Origin: Leifsonia aquatica
Lineage (GTDB): Bacteria; Actinomycetota; Actinomycetes; Actinomycetales; Microbacteriaceae
Assembly (NCBI RefSeq): GCF_014190775.1
Contig: NZ_JACHVP010000002.1
Location: 62,001-126,000, forward strand
DNA: 64,000 nucleotides
Direction: 5' to 3'
Shown here: positions 8,104-16,696 of the stretch, one piece after another
Layout: every line of letters begins with the position of its first letter
Position numbering within the stretch: position 1 is the stretch's first letter
Program-made: the position numbers and the translations under genes
The notes under the pieces: generated by a model
Database searches by the model: none
The model's input: only the letters and a program-made list of their open reading frames with translations
What the model was told of the DNA's origin: nothing

Positions 8104-9542
8104 CGGGAGGCCGCCGTGGCCGTGACCTCGGCCGAGTCCGGCCGGGGGATCAGGAACGACACCGCGAGGGCGACGGCGGTGATGGCGGCTCCGAGCATCA
8201 TTCCGGCAGAGTATCCGGTCGTGGAGTCCGGCGCCGCCGATGTCGCGACCTGCAGGGCGGGCAGCAGGGCGAAGCTCAGCCCGGCGCCGAGGTTGAACGC
8301 GCCCGCGTTGAGCCCGGGGAGGAAGCCGGGGTTCTCGGCCGGCGACAGCACGATCCCGAGGCCGTTGAGCATGATGTTGCCGATGCCGGCGTAGCCGATC
8401 CCGATCACGACGGTGGTCGCGATCAGCACGGGCAGCGAGTGCACGCCGACGAACGCCATCACGACGGTCGCGACGATGGTGCCCGAGAGGCCGATGCGCA
8501 GGATGCGGCGGTAGCCGAGCACGGGCGCGAGCCGGCCGGCCAGCGGGCCGACGATCCAGCCGACCAGGGCGTACGGGGTGAGGAAGGCCAGCGAGGCCAG
8601 GTCGGGCGCCATCCCGAAGCCCGCGTCCGCGTTCTGCGCGAGGGAGGTCACCAGGCCGTTCACGACCGCGAAGACGCCGGTCATCGTGAGCAGGGTGGTC
8701 GCGAGGAGCGCCCAGGTCGAGCGGCGGCGCAGCAGCGGGGTCGGGACGAGCGGCTGCGCGACCCGGTTCTCCACCCGCCAGAAGATCACGAAGGAGACGA
8801 CCGCGACGGCCAGGGACAGCCCGACGAGCACCCAGTTCGCGGAGGCGAGACGACCCGCCTCGTTGAGGCCGGTGAGCAGCGCACCGATCGAGACGACCAG
8901 CGGGAGCACGCCCCACCAGTCCATCCGCACGCCTTCAGAGGGCCGGGACTCGGCACCCCAGACGACCACCATCACGAGCGCGACGACGGTGACGACCGCG
9001 ATCGCCCAGAAGACGGAGCGGAAGCCGAAGGTCGTGGCGAGCCAGCCGCCGGCGATCGCGTCGATGCCCGCGATGCCGCCGTTGACCGCGGTGAGGAGGC
9101 CCATCGCCGCGCCGTACTTGCGCGGGTCGGAAATCTCGGCTCGCAGCATGAGCAGGCAGATCGGGACGACCGGGCCGGTGACGCCCTGGATGAGGCGGCC
9201 GGCGAACAGCATCCCCACGTTCAGCGCGAGCGCGGCGACGACGCTGCCGATCAGCATGACCGCGAGCATCGCGAGCAGCACCCGCTTGCGGCCGACGATG
9301 TCGCTCAGCCGCGGGAGGAACAGCGAGAACAGGGCCGCGATGGTGAAGAAGAGGGTCTGCGAGAGGCCGATGGTGGCCTCGTCGGTGTTGAGCTCGTGCG
9401 ACATGGTGACGAGCACGGGGCTCAGCATGCTGGCGTTGAGCTGGAAGGCCACGCAGGCGGCGAGCAGCGCCGCGGTCAGAGCGGCGATGCGGACGGGGCG
9501 CCCGGTGGGCGAGGAGACGGGGGTGGGGGCCGTGATGCTCAC
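8100..9542 (-). CDS. MFS transporter, probably nucleoside (or ribose) uptake
   Basis: 480 residues with 12 or more predicted membrane segments and the MFS loop motif RLSDIVGRKR after segment two. It starts at a GTG overlapping the nucleoside hydrolase stop (GTGA) and overlaps the ribokinase start. By sequence it resembles the DHA2/EmrB type, often drug exporters. Its position between a nucleoside hydrolase and a ribokinase suggests nucleoside import or efflux of the released base. Direction and substrate are inference. Confidence 0.75.
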   Translation of the reverse strand: MSITAPTPVSSPTGRPVRIAALTAALLAACVAFQLNASMLSPVLVTMSHELNTDEATIGLSQTLFFTIAALFSLFLPRLSDIVGRKRVLLAMLAVMLIGSVVAALALNVGMLFAGRLIQGVTGPVVPICLLMLRAEISDPRKYGAAMGLLTAVNGGIAGIDAIAGGWLATTFGFRSVFWAIAVVTVVALVMVVVWGAESRPSEGVRMDWWGVLPLVVSIGALLTGLNEAGRLASANWVLVGLSLAVAVVSFVIFWRVENRVAQPLVPTPLLRRRSTWALLATTLLTMTGVFAVVNGLVTSLAQNADAGFGMAPDLASLAFLTPYALVGWIVGPLAGRLAPVLGYRRILRIGLSGTIVATVVMAFVGVHSLPVLIATTVVIGIGYAGIGNIMLNGLGIVLSPAENPGFLPGLNAGAFNLGAGLSFALLPALQVATSAAPDSTTGYSAGMMLGAAITAVALAVSFLIPRPDSAEVTATAASR

Positions 9543-10531
9543 GCGGTGGCTCCCGCGGTCTCGGCCCCAGCGTCGGCCTCGGTCCCGGCGTCCGACGGGT
9601 CGCCGATGCGCTCGAGGGCGTCGACCACGAGGTCCCAGAAGCCGGTGTGGTCGAGCTCCATCGCGGCCCAGGTCGGGCAGTCGGCGGGGGCGGACGAGCG
9701 GAGGTCGGCAACGGTCATCCCCGTGGTCAGGCGTCCCTGCGTCTCGATGGCGATCGGCATCTGCACGGCGCGCACGACGGTCGGGTCGATCACGTAGGCG
9801 ACGGCGACGGGGTCGTGGACGGGCGGGCTGTCGAAGCCCTGCACGTCGGCGTAGGTGCGGCCGAAGAACTCGAGCAGCTCGCCGACGAATCGCGCCGGCG
9901 CGGTGCCGATCCCGGCGATGCGCGCGGCGACCTCCGGGGTCGCGAGCGCCTGGTGCGTGACGTCGAGGCCGCACATGACGACCTTCCAGCCCGCGCTGAA
10001 GACGATGTCGGCGGCCTCCGGGTCGATGACGATGTTGAACTCGGCCACCGGGCTCCAGTTGCCGACGTGCACGCCACCGCCCATGAGCACGACCTGCTTG
10101 ACGCGCTCGACGAGGCGCGGCTCCTGCCGCACGGCGAGCGCGATGTTGGTGAGCGCACCGGTGGGGACGAGCGTGACCGTGCCGGGCTCGTGCGCCATGA
10201 CCGTGTCGATGATGAGCTGGACCGCGTGGCGTCCGTCGAGCTCGAACGACGGCTCGGGGAGCTCGGGGCCGTCGAGACCGGACTCGCCGTGGATGCTGGG
10301 GGCGACCTCCACGGGCCGCGTGAGCGGACGGTCGGCTCCGGCGGCGAACGGCACGCCGGCGATCCCGGCGACGCGCGCCACGGCGAGCGCGTTGCGGGTC
10401 ACCTTCTCGAGGGTCTGGTTGCCTGCCACGGTGGTGACCGCGAGCAGGTCGATGTCGGGATTGCCGTGGGCGAGCATGAGCGCGATCGCGTCGTCATGCC
10501 CCGGGTCGCAGTCCAGGATGATCTTCTCCAT
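9539..10531 (-). CDS. Inosine/uridine-preferring nucleoside hydrolase
   Basis: 330 residues. The hallmark calcium and ribose binding cluster DCDPGHDD lies at 7-14. Further family motifs include VTLVPTGALTNIA and VLMGGGVHVGNWSPVAEFNI. The enzyme splits ribonucleosides into free base and ribose in the cytoplasm. It is the first gene of a three-gene operon with a transporter and ribokinase, divergent from a LacI regulator. The C-terminus is an Ala/Glu/Thr-rich tail of about 20 residues beyond the usual core. Purine versus pyrimidine preference cannot be read. Confidence 0.9.
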   Translation of the reverse strand: MEKIILDCDPGHDDAIALMLAHGNPDIDLLAVTTVAGNQTLEKVTRNALAVARVAGIAGVPFAAGADRPLTRPVEVAPSIHGESGLDGPELPEPSFELDGRHAVQLIIDTVMAHEPGTVTLVPTGALTNIALAVRQEPRLVERVKQVVLMGGGVHVGNWSPVAEFNIVIDPEAADIVFSAGWKVVMCGLDVTHQALATPEVAARIAGIGTAPARFVGELLEFFGRTYADVQGFDSPPVHDPVAVAYVIDPTVVRAVQMPIAIETQGRLTTGMTVADLRSSAPADCPTWAAMELDHTGFWDLVVDALERIGDPSDAGTEADAGAETAGATA

Positions 10532-10557
10532 GGGGAGCCTTCCGCTTCGTCGGGGAC

Positions 10558-10594
10558 GTCAAACGCTTGACACTGTAAGCGTAAAGCGCTTGAC
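10558..10594. promoter_or_regulatory. Pair of LacI-type operators in the divergent nucleoside-operon promoter
   Basis: Two near-palindromes, GTCAAACGCTTGAC (10558-10571) and GTAAAGCGCTTGAC (10581-10594), lie 23 bp apart between the nucleoside hydrolase and the LacI gene at 10634. Each has CG-centred LacI symmetry with one mismatched pair. They differ clearly from the TGAGAGCG operators of the beta-glucoside operon. They are therefore likely the dedicated sites of the adjacent LacI regulator, controlling both directions. Confidence 0.75.
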
Positions 10595-10633
10595 GCCGCA
10601 AACCGGCGGATGCCCACCGATACGATCGAGACC

Positions 10634-11656
10634 ATGTCCACGCTCCCTCCCGCGCCCCGCCGGGTGACCGCCGCCATGGTCGCCGAGCGGGCGGGGACGA
10701 GCATCGCGACCGTCTCCCTGGTCGTCAACGGCAAGGCCCGCGGGCGCATCTCGGACGAGAACGCCGCGCGCGTGCTCGCCGCCGTCGCCGAGCTCGGGTA
10801 CGTGGTCGACGGCGCCGCGAGCGCGCTGGCCCGCGGGACGAGCGACATCGTCGTGCTGCTGGCCCCCGACCTCCCGAACCCGTTCTTCGGTCGCGTGATC
10901 AAGGGGGTGCAGGAGGAGCTCGGCTCGCGCTACCAGCTGCTGCTGTCGGCCGCCGCGAGCGGTGCGCAGCCGAACGCCACGGATGTGCGGCGCCTCTCGT
11001 CCCTCCGCCCCGCCGGGCTGCTCGTCTCGGCGCCCGGCCCCGACTTCCTCGACGACCTGCCCACCGGCACCCCGCTCGTGCTGCTGGACGCCCCCGGGCT
11101 CGAGGCGCGCGCCGCCGTCGTCAACTACGACCTGGCTCCCGGGGTGGAGGAGCTCGCGCGTCACCTCGCCGAGCGCGGCCACCGCGTCATCGGCTACCTG
11201 GACGGCGCGACGCCCGCCGCGACCTACCTGCTGCGGCGCGAGCTGCTGCGCGAGGCGGCCGCCCGGCACGGGATGACGCTGCTGGCCGATCCCGACGTCC
11301 GCAGCGGGCCGGACCTCGCCGAGGCCGCCGCTGCGACGCTCGCGGCGCTGCCCGCGTGGCGCGAGGCGGGGGCGACCGCCATCGTCGCCGCGGCGGACAC
11401 GCTGGCCCACGGCGTGCTCGCCGCCTGCGCGGAGGCCGGGCTGCGGGTTCCGGAGGACGTCGCGGTCGCCGGCTTCGACGACCTCCCCGCGTCGGCGGTC
11501 ACCGCACCGAGTCTCACGAGCGTGGCGCTGCCCGGCGACGCGCTGGGCCGCGCGGCGGCGCACCGGCTGCTCGCGCTGATCGCGCCCGACGAGGCGGCTC
11601 CGGAGGAGGCTCCCGGCCCCCTCGCCGCGACGCTCACGGTCCGCGCCTCGACCTGA
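10634..11656 (+). CDS. LacI-family regulator of the nucleoside operon
   Basis: 340 residues from ATG 10634. This start is chosen because a -10-like TACGAT (10621-10626) ends seven bases before it, the leaderless pattern seen at other genes here; an in-frame ATG at 10610 would add eight residues. The helix-turn-helix reads AERAGTSIATVSLVVNG, followed by a ligand-binding domain. It is divergent from the hydrolase-transporter-ribokinase operon and presumably represses it through the paired operators, responding to a nucleoside or ribose. Confidence 0.86.
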   Translation: MSTLPPAPRRVTAAMVAERAGTSIATVSLVVNGKARGRISDENAARVLAAVAELGYVVDGAASALARGTSDIVVLLAPDLPNPFFGRVIKGVQEELGSRYQLLLSAAASGAQPNATDVRRLSSLRPAGLLVSAPGPDFLDDLPTGTPLVLLDAPGLEARAAVVNYDLAPGVEELARHLAERGHRVIGYLDGATPAATYLLRRELLREAAARHGMTLLADPDVRSGPDLAEAAAATLAALPAWREAGATAIVAAADTLAHGVLAACAEAGLRVPEDVAVAGFDDLPASAVTAPSLTSVALPGDALGRAAAHRLLALIAPDEAAPEEAPGPLAATLTVRAST

Positions 11657-11667
11657 CGCGCGCGCCC

Positions 11668-11726
11668 GACATTCGTGCCGAATGTGGGGAATGGCGCCGC
11701 TATTCGCGACATTCGGCACGAATGTC
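11668..11726. repeat. Intergenic inverted repeat, family R1, copy c
   Basis: GACATTCGTGCCGAATGT (11668-11685) is matched by its exact reverse complement at 11709-11726 around a GCGCCGCTATTCGCG core. Arms and core are related to the two copies near 7 kb. It again fills a convergent junction after a LacI stop, ending ten bases before the PAP2 stop. Confidence 0.75.
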
Positions 11727-11735
11727 GCGGCGGCG

Positions 11736-12560
11736 CTACGGCAGCGCGCGGTAGACGCGGTTGCCGAGCACGGCGAGCGTCAAGCCGGAGGCGACGATCG
11801 CGGCGACCCCGCCGGCGTAGGCGATGAAGAGGTGCGACGACCCGTCCAGCGACGAGAAGTACGTGACCAGCAGCGACACCAGCGCGCCGATCGCGCAGAC
11901 GGCCGCGATCCACAGCAGCGGCCACAGCTTCGTGCGCACCGGAGGGTCTGCGGGACGCAGCCGCAGCTGGCTCAGCACGAGACCGGCGATGCACGCCCAG
12001 AACGCCACGACCAGCATCCCGGCGATGACGTCGCTCGGCCGGTGCCACTGCTCGACGAGGGTGGAGGCTCCCGCCGCGATCGTGAAGACGGCCCCGACCA
12101 CCGCGGCGAGCGGCCGGTAGCGGGGCGACGCGACGAGGAAGACGACCAGCGCCGCCGAGGCCGCGACGGCCGTGTGACCGGAGGGCAGCGAGTTGGACAG
12201 CCCCGCATCCACTCCTTTCTCCGGCCGGGACAGGATGGAGTACTTGAGCACCTGCGTGCTCACGTTCGCGCCGATCGCCGCGCCGACCGCCACCGCGAAC
12301 ACCAGCCAGTTGCGGCGCACGAGCACCACGACCACGGCGATCACAGCACCGATGAAGACGGCGGCGACGGGGAGGGCGTTGAGGAAGGTGTGGGCGAAGT
12401 CGATCAGGTCGCCCTTCCACGCGTCGGCCCCGGCGAAGGCGCGCTCGTCGATCACCTGGCCGACATAGCTGCGCACGAACAGCAGATAGACGCCCGTGAA
12501 GGCGAGCGCGGTCCCGATCGCGCCCCACAGGAAGGGCAGGGCTCGCAGGACCGGTCGCAT
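11736..12560 (-). CDS. PAP2-family membrane phosphatase
   Basis: 274 residues with about six membrane segments. The three-part PAP2 active site is visible as KYSILSRP, SLPSGHTA and EQWHRPSD, carrying the catalytic histidines. The spacing in the first motif is one shorter than the classic form, and the Arg of the third motif is replaced by Thr. Such proteins dephosphorylate lipid phosphates such as phosphatidic acid or undecaprenyl pyrophosphate at the outer membrane face. The ATG at 12560 (or 12566, two codons earlier) follows GGAAAGG. The natural substrate is unknown. Confidence 0.82.
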   Translation of the reverse strand: MRPVLRALPFLWGAIGTALAFTGVYLLFVRSYVGQVIDERAFAGADAWKGDLIDFAHTFLNALPVAAVFIGAVIAVVVVLVRRNWLVFAVAVGAAIGANVSTQVLKYSILSRPEKGVDAGLSNSLPSGHTAVAASAALVVFLVASPRYRPLAAVVGAVFTIAAGASTLVEQWHRPSDVIAGMLVVAFWACIAGLVLSQLRLRPADPPVRTKLWPLLWIAAVCAIGALVSLLVTYFSSLDGSSHLFIAYAGGVAAIVASGLTLAVLGNRVYRALP

Positions 12561-12650
12561 AGTCATCAACCTTTCCACACGCGCCTCGGAAATCTCCGGA
12601 CGGAGGCCGGGAAGGCGCCGGTCGGGAGCGCGCGCCGCTAGCCTGGTCCC

Positions 12651-13421
12651 GTGCGCAACGTCTCGATCGACGCGCTGGACCACCTGCCCGTCGATGTGCT
12701 CCCCGTGGGCACCGAGTATCCGCCCGATCATCTGCTCGCGCGGCACCGGCACCGGCGCGCGCAGCTGCTCTACGGCGCCAGCGGTGTGATGCAGGTCGTC
12801 ACCGACGACGGATCCTGGACGGTCCCGACCGACCGCGCCGTGCTTATCCCGCCGGGCGTCGGCCACGAGGTGCTCATGCGCGGGGTGACGACGTGGAGCC
12901 TCTACATCGAGCCCGACGCCGTGCCCTGGTGGCCGGCCGTCTGCACGGTGGTGGAGGTCGGCCCCCTGCTGCGGGAGGTGCTCCGCGCCGCCAACGAGCT
13001 GGAGGCCGACTACGACACGGCGGGACGCGACGGGACGCTCGTGCGGCTGGCGCTCGACGAACTGCAGCGGGTCTCCCCCGCGCCCTTCGCCATCACCCTC
13101 CCGCGGGAGGAGCCCTTCCGGTCGCTCTGCCGCGACTACCTCGCCGCGCCGGATGCCGGCGTGACGAACGCGGTGTGGGCACGCCGGGTCGCGATGAGCG
13201 ATCGCAGCTTCGACCGCCACTTCCGGGCGGCGACCGGCACGGGCCCGGCGACCTGGCGCTCCCGCGCCCGGCTGCTCGCGAGCCTCCCGCTGCTGCAGTC
13301 GCGGAGCGTGACGAGCGTCGCGGGGCAGCTCGGCTACGCGTCTCCGGCGGCGTTCACCGCCGCGTTCACGCGGGCGTTCGGCGCTCCCCCGTCGCGGTTC
13401 GGCGCCGCGGTGATTGGCTGA
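12651..13421 (+). CDS. AraC-family transcriptional regulator
   Basis: 256 residues from GTG. A -10-like TAGCCT ends six bases upstream, suggesting a leaderless mRNA. The N-terminal cupin-like half (ARHRHRRAQLLYG, then VPTDRAVLIPPGVGHE) is a small-molecule or sensor domain. The C-terminal half carries two helix-turn-helices (WARRVAMSDRSFDRHF and VAGQLGYASPAAFTAAFTRA). It precedes a TauE-type exporter by about 60 bases, which may be its target. No effector can be inferred. Confidence 0.85.
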   Translation: MRNVSIDALDHLPVDVLPVGTEYPPDHLLARHRHRRAQLLYGASGVMQVVTDDGSWTVPTDRAVLIPPGVGHEVLMRGVTTWSLYIEPDAVPWWPAVCTVVEVGPLLREVLRAANELEADYDTAGRDGTLVRLALDELQRVSPAPFAITLPREEPFRSLCRDYLAAPDAGVTNAVWARRVAMSDRSFDRHFRAATGTGPATWRSRARLLASLPLLQSRSVTSVAGQLGYASPAAFTAAFTRAFGAPPSRFGAAVIG

Positions 13422-13484
13422 CTCTCAATCGCATCGGGCGCAACTACGATTGCTCGCCAGCATCGTCCGGGATGGGATGGACGG

Positions 13485-14294
13485 GTGTCCTTCCTCATCC
13501 TCGCTCTCATCGGCCTCCTCGTCGGCGTCACCACCGTGCTCTTCGGCTTCGGCGGCGGCTTCGTCACCGTTCCCGTCATCGTCATCGCCGACCTGTCCCT
13601 CGGCGCGGACGCGGTGCGCGTGGCGACCGCGACCTCCGCCCTCGTCATGCTCGTCAACGCCGTCGTCGCGACGGTCTCGACGCGACGGGAGGTCCTGCGC
13701 CGGCTGTCAGGACGCGGGGCGCTGTTCGCCCTGCTCGCCGCGGGCGGGGCCGTCGGTGCGGCGCTCGCCCGCGTAGCCCCGGACGCGATCATCCGCTGGG
13801 GCTTCGTGCTCTACATCGGCGCGACGATCGTCGACCTGATCGTGCGCCCGGGGTTCCTGCGGCCGGCACCGGCGATCGAGAGCCACGGCGCAAGCACGAG
13901 CGCCACTGCAGCCGCCGGCCTCCCGACGTGGCTCGGGCTCCCGATCGGCTCGGTCGCCGCCTTCCTCGGGGTCGGCGGGAGCGTGATGACCGTGCCGCTC
14001 ATGCGCCGCGCGGGCGCGCCGATGCCGATCGCCACCTCCCTCGCCAATCCGCTCACGCTCGCGATCGTCGCGCCCGCGCTGGCGGTGTCCCTGCTCCTGC
14101 GCGGTGCGGTGCCCCCGACCCCCGGGCTCGTCGGGTCGGTGGACGTGCTCGCCGCGGTCGCCCTGCTGCTCGGCTCGATCCCGGTGGTCGTGCTCCTGCG
14201 CCGCCGCCCGCCGCGCATCCCGGACGGCGTGCACGCGTGGTCCTATGTCGCGCTGCTGGCCGCTGCCGGGATCACGGTCGCCGCGACGGGATGA
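13485..14294 (+). CDS. TauE/SafE-type anion exporter (sulfite exporter family)
   Basis: 269 residues, starting at GTG, with about eight membrane segments in two homologous halves. The repeat signature is seen as FGFGGGFVTVPV in the first half and FLGVGGSVMTVPL in the second. Family members move sulfite, sulfoacetate or related organic anions across the membrane. The gene ends two bases before the convergent methyltransferase stop. Substrate is unassigned. Confidence 0.83.
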   Translation: MSFLILALIGLLVGVTTVLFGFGGGFVTVPVIVIADLSLGADAVRVATATSALVMLVNAVVATVSTRREVLRRLSGRGALFALLAAGGAVGAALARVAPDAIIRWGFVLYIGATIVDLIVRPGFLRPAPAIESHGASTSATAAAGLPTWLGLPIGSVAAFLGVGGSVMTVPLMRRAGAPMPIATSLANPLTLAIVAPALAVSLLLRGAVPPTPGLVGSVDVLAAVALLLGSIPVVVLLRRRPPRIPDGVHAWSYVALLAAAGITVAATG

Positions 14295-14296
14295 CG

Positions 14297-15196
14297 TCAG
14301 TCGACGAAGCGGACGTCGCGCTCGTCCCGAGCGAACCGCTCGCGCATGACTGCGACCGCCTCCCGGTTGCTGTCGACGAGCAGGAAGCGCCGGCCGAGCG
14401 CCGCAGCGACCGCGCCCGTCGTGCCGCTGCCGGCGAAGAAGTCGAGCACCCAGTCGCCCTCACGGCTCGACGCCTGCACGATGCGGCGCAGCACGCCCTC
14501 CGGCTTCTGGGTCGGGTAGCCGGTCTTCTCGCGGCCGGTCGGCGAGACGATGGTGTGCCACCAGACGTCAGTCGGCAGCTTGCCGAGCTCCGCCTTCTCG
14601 GGCGTCACCAGACCCGGCGCCATGTAGGGCTCGCGGTCGACGGCCGAGGAGTCGAAGAAGTACGCGGACGGGTTCTTGACGTACACGAGGATGGTGTCGT
14701 GCTTCGCCGGCCAGCGCGTCTTGGACTTGGCGCCGTAGTCGTACGCCCAGACGATCTCGTTGAGGAAGCTCTCCCGGCCGAACAGCGCGTCGAGCAGCAC
14801 CTTGGCGTAGTGCGACTCGCGGTAGTCGAGGTGGAGGTACAGCGTGCCGTCGTCGGCGAGCACCCGCCAGGCCTCGATGAGCCGCGGCTCGAGGAACTCC
14901 CAGTAGTCCTCGAACCGGTCGTCGTAGCTCAGGAGGTCGCCCTTGATACGCTCGTAGCTGCGGCCCTTGAAGCCGATCACGCTGCCGCCGGCGCCGGGCT
15001 CGGACCGCTTCGACGTCATCGCCTGCCGCGCCTGCGACCGCCCGGTGTTGAAGGGCGGGTCGAGGTAGATCAGCCGGAACGACTCGTCCGGCAGCGCGGC
15101 GACCACGTCGAGGTTGTCGGCGTGCACGACGGTGCTCGGTGCGGCGGGATGCCACAGGGGCGCCGCATCGTCGGCGGCGGGGACGGTCTCGAGCAT
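14297..15196 (-). CDS. Orphan beta-class DNA methyltransferase (N6-adenine or N4-cytosine)
   Basis: 299 residues. The catalytic motif IV DPPFNTG (about residues 50-56) precedes the S-adenosylmethionine motif DFFAGSGTTG near the C-terminus (about 256-265), the order that defines the beta class to which CcrM belongs. The target-recognition region lies between. The ATG at 15196 is six bases after a -10-like GAGAAT on the same strand, so the mRNA may be leaderless. No restriction enzyme or specificity subunit is nearby, so it is an orphan enzyme, perhaps regulatory. Recognition sequence unknown. Confidence 0.87.
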   Translation of the reverse strand: MLETVPAADDAAPLWHPAAPSTVVHADNLDVVAALPDESFRLIYLDPPFNTGRSQARQAMTSKRSEPGAGGSVIGFKGRSYERIKGDLLSYDDRFEDYWEFLEPRLIEAWRVLADDGTLYLHLDYRESHYAKVLLDALFGRESFLNEIVWAYDYGAKSKTRWPAKHDTILVYVKNPSAYFFDSSAVDREPYMAPGLVTPEKAELGKLPTDVWWHTIVSPTGREKTGYPTQKPEGVLRRIVQASSREGDWVLDFFAGSGTTGAVAAALGRRFLLVDSNREAVAVMRERFARDERDVRFVD

Positions 15197-15244
15197 GGGT
15201 CCATTCTCGCAGCGCCCCGGGGCGACCGGAGTAGCGTGGCCCCC

Positions 15245-15529
15245 ATGAGCCTCACGGTGCAGAACGAGCCCGACGCGTCCCGGTACGCGCTCTACAAGGA
15301 CGGCGAGCGCATCGGCGTCGCCGAGTACGACCTCCGGGACGACGCGATCGTCTTCACCCACACCGAGGTCGACCCGGAGAAGCGCGAGAAGGGGATGGCG
15401 TCGACGCTCGTGCAGACGGCGCTCGACGACGTGCGCGACAACTCCGAGCGACGCGTGATCGCCTCCTGCCCCTACGTGCGGAGCTGGATCAGCGAGCACC
15501 CCGAGTACGACGCCCTGCAACGGCGGTAG
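15245..15529 (+). CDS. Small GNAT-type N-acetyltransferase (YjdJ/YidJ-like)
   Basis: 94 residues. The compact fold with EVDPEKREKGMASTLVQTALDDVR resembles the short GNAT proteins (Gcn5-related, N-acetyltransf-14 group) that have a minimal acetyl-CoA site. ATG 15245 lies seven bases after TAGCGT, again a leaderless arrangement. It is divergent from the methyltransferase, with only 48 bases between start codons. Its last 41 bases overlap the end of the convergent small membrane protein gene. Substrate unknown. Confidence 0.75.
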   Translation: MSLTVQNEPDASRYALYKDGERIGVAEYDLRDDAIVFTHTEVDPEKREKGMASTLVQTALDDVRDNSERRVIASCPYVRSWISEHPEYDALQRR

Positions 15530-15860
15530 CCCGGCCGTCGTCGTCGACCGCGCGGCCCTCGGCCCGCTGGCCGTTGCCCTGGGAGCCGACGTCGATCGTG
15601 ATCTTGCCGCCCTCCCAGACGCCCTTCTCCCCGTCGCCGGGAAGCGGGGCGGGCGCCGGCAGGAACGACTGGCGGTCGAGCTCCTGCTGGGCCTCGTGAC
15701 GGGTGGGCGCGAAGATCTCGTCGAACGATCCGCCGATGGCGCCGCTCATCGTCCCCGAGCCGCGCTGCGCCTTGTTGGAGAGGTCGATCCAGCCGAGCTT
15801 CACCGCCACGACGATCACCGCGACGAGCGCCACGACGACGCCGACGACCCACCAATTCAC
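15489..15860 (-). CDS. Small membrane protein at the end of the heme-uptake operon
   Basis: 123 residues. One N-terminal membrane helix (about residues 3-25) is followed by a polar cytoplasmic or external region rich in Gly, Glu and Arg, with DEIFAPTRHEAQQELDRQS in the middle. I recognise no domain. The GTG start overlaps the HmuV stop (GTGA), so it is translationally coupled to the heme transporter and probably co-expressed under iron limitation. Its 3' end overlaps the convergent acetyltransferase gene by 41 bases. A role in heme transport or iron stress is inferred from position only. Confidence 0.65.
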   Translation of the reverse strand: MNWWVVGVVVALVAVIVVAVKLGWIDLSNKAQRGSGTMSGAIGGSFDEIFAPTRHEAQQELDRQSFLPAPAPLPGDGEKGVWEGGKITIDVGSQGNGQRAEGRAVDDDGRATAVAGRRTRGAR

Positions 15861-16696
15861 CCCTCGATGGTACCGGAGGGTCGCCGCACACCCTGTGGAC
15901 GCACAGGAAGCACCAAGGGTGCGCCGCTCTCCGGGTGCAGGATGACGTCGACCGGATACGCGTACACGTCGGCCAGCCGGTCGGCCGTGAGGACCTCCTC
16001 CGGCGTCCCCTCGGCGACCACTCGACCGTCGCTCAGGAGGACGACCCGGTCGGCGTAGGCGGCCGCGAGATTGAGGTCGTGCAGCACGGCAAGAACGGCG
16101 CAACCGGCGCGCGCCAGCTCGGCCGCGAGGGTGAGCACCTGCTCCTGGTGGCCGAGGTCGAGCGCGTCGGTCGGCTCGTCGAGCAGGACGATCGGGCAGC
16201 GCTGCGCGAGCACCCGCGCCAGCGAGACGCGGGCGAGCTCGCCGCCCGAGAGCGTGGTGACATCGCGGTCGGCGAGGTGGGCGGTGGAGGTGCGCTCGAG
16301 CGCGTCCGCGATGATCGCGGCGTCGTCGTCGCTCTGCGGCGTGCGCGCCCAGGGCATGCGGCCCATCGCGACGACCTCGCGCACCGGGTAGGAGAACGAG
16401 ACGCCCTTCTGCTGCAGGAGCACGGCGCGCAGCCTCCCGAGCTCCCCGACCTTCACGGTGCGGGCATCCCGCCCGTCGATCAGGGCGGTGCCCGACTCGG
16501 GTGCGGTGTCCCCGGCGAGCACGCCGAGCGCGGTGGACTTGCCGGCACCGTTCGGCCCGATGAGCGCGACCAACTCGCCGGCGCGGACCGCGAGGTCGAC
16601 GCCGTCGAGGATGCGGCGGCCGGCGATCGTCACGCCGACGCCGCGCAGCTCGGCTCCCGCGGTGGTGGCGACGGCGGTCCCGGTGACGGCGCTCAT
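15857..16696 (-). CDS. hmuV: Heme ABC transporter ATPase
   Basis: 279 residues. Walker A GPNGAGKST, signature LSGGELARVSLARVLA, Walker B CPIVLLDEP and the switch histidine in VLHDLNLAA are all intact. It drives import of heme (or ferric siderophore) through the permease encoded just upstream. Its ATG overlaps the HmuU stop by four bases. The HtaA protein at the head of the operon supports heme as substrate. Confidence 0.9.
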   Translation of the reverse strand: MSAVTGTAVATTAGAELRGVGVTIAGRRILDGVDLAVRAGELVALIGPNGAGKSTALGVLAGDTAPESGTALIDGRDARTVKVGELGRLRAVLLQQKGVSFSYPVREVVAMGRMPWARTPQSDDDAAIIADALERTSTAHLADRDVTTLSGGELARVSLARVLAQRCPIVLLDEPTDALDLGHQEQVLTLAAELARAGCAVLAVLHDLNLAAAYADRVVLLSDGRVVAEGTPEEVLTADRLADVYAYPVDVILHPESGAPLVLPVRPQGVRRPSGTIEG

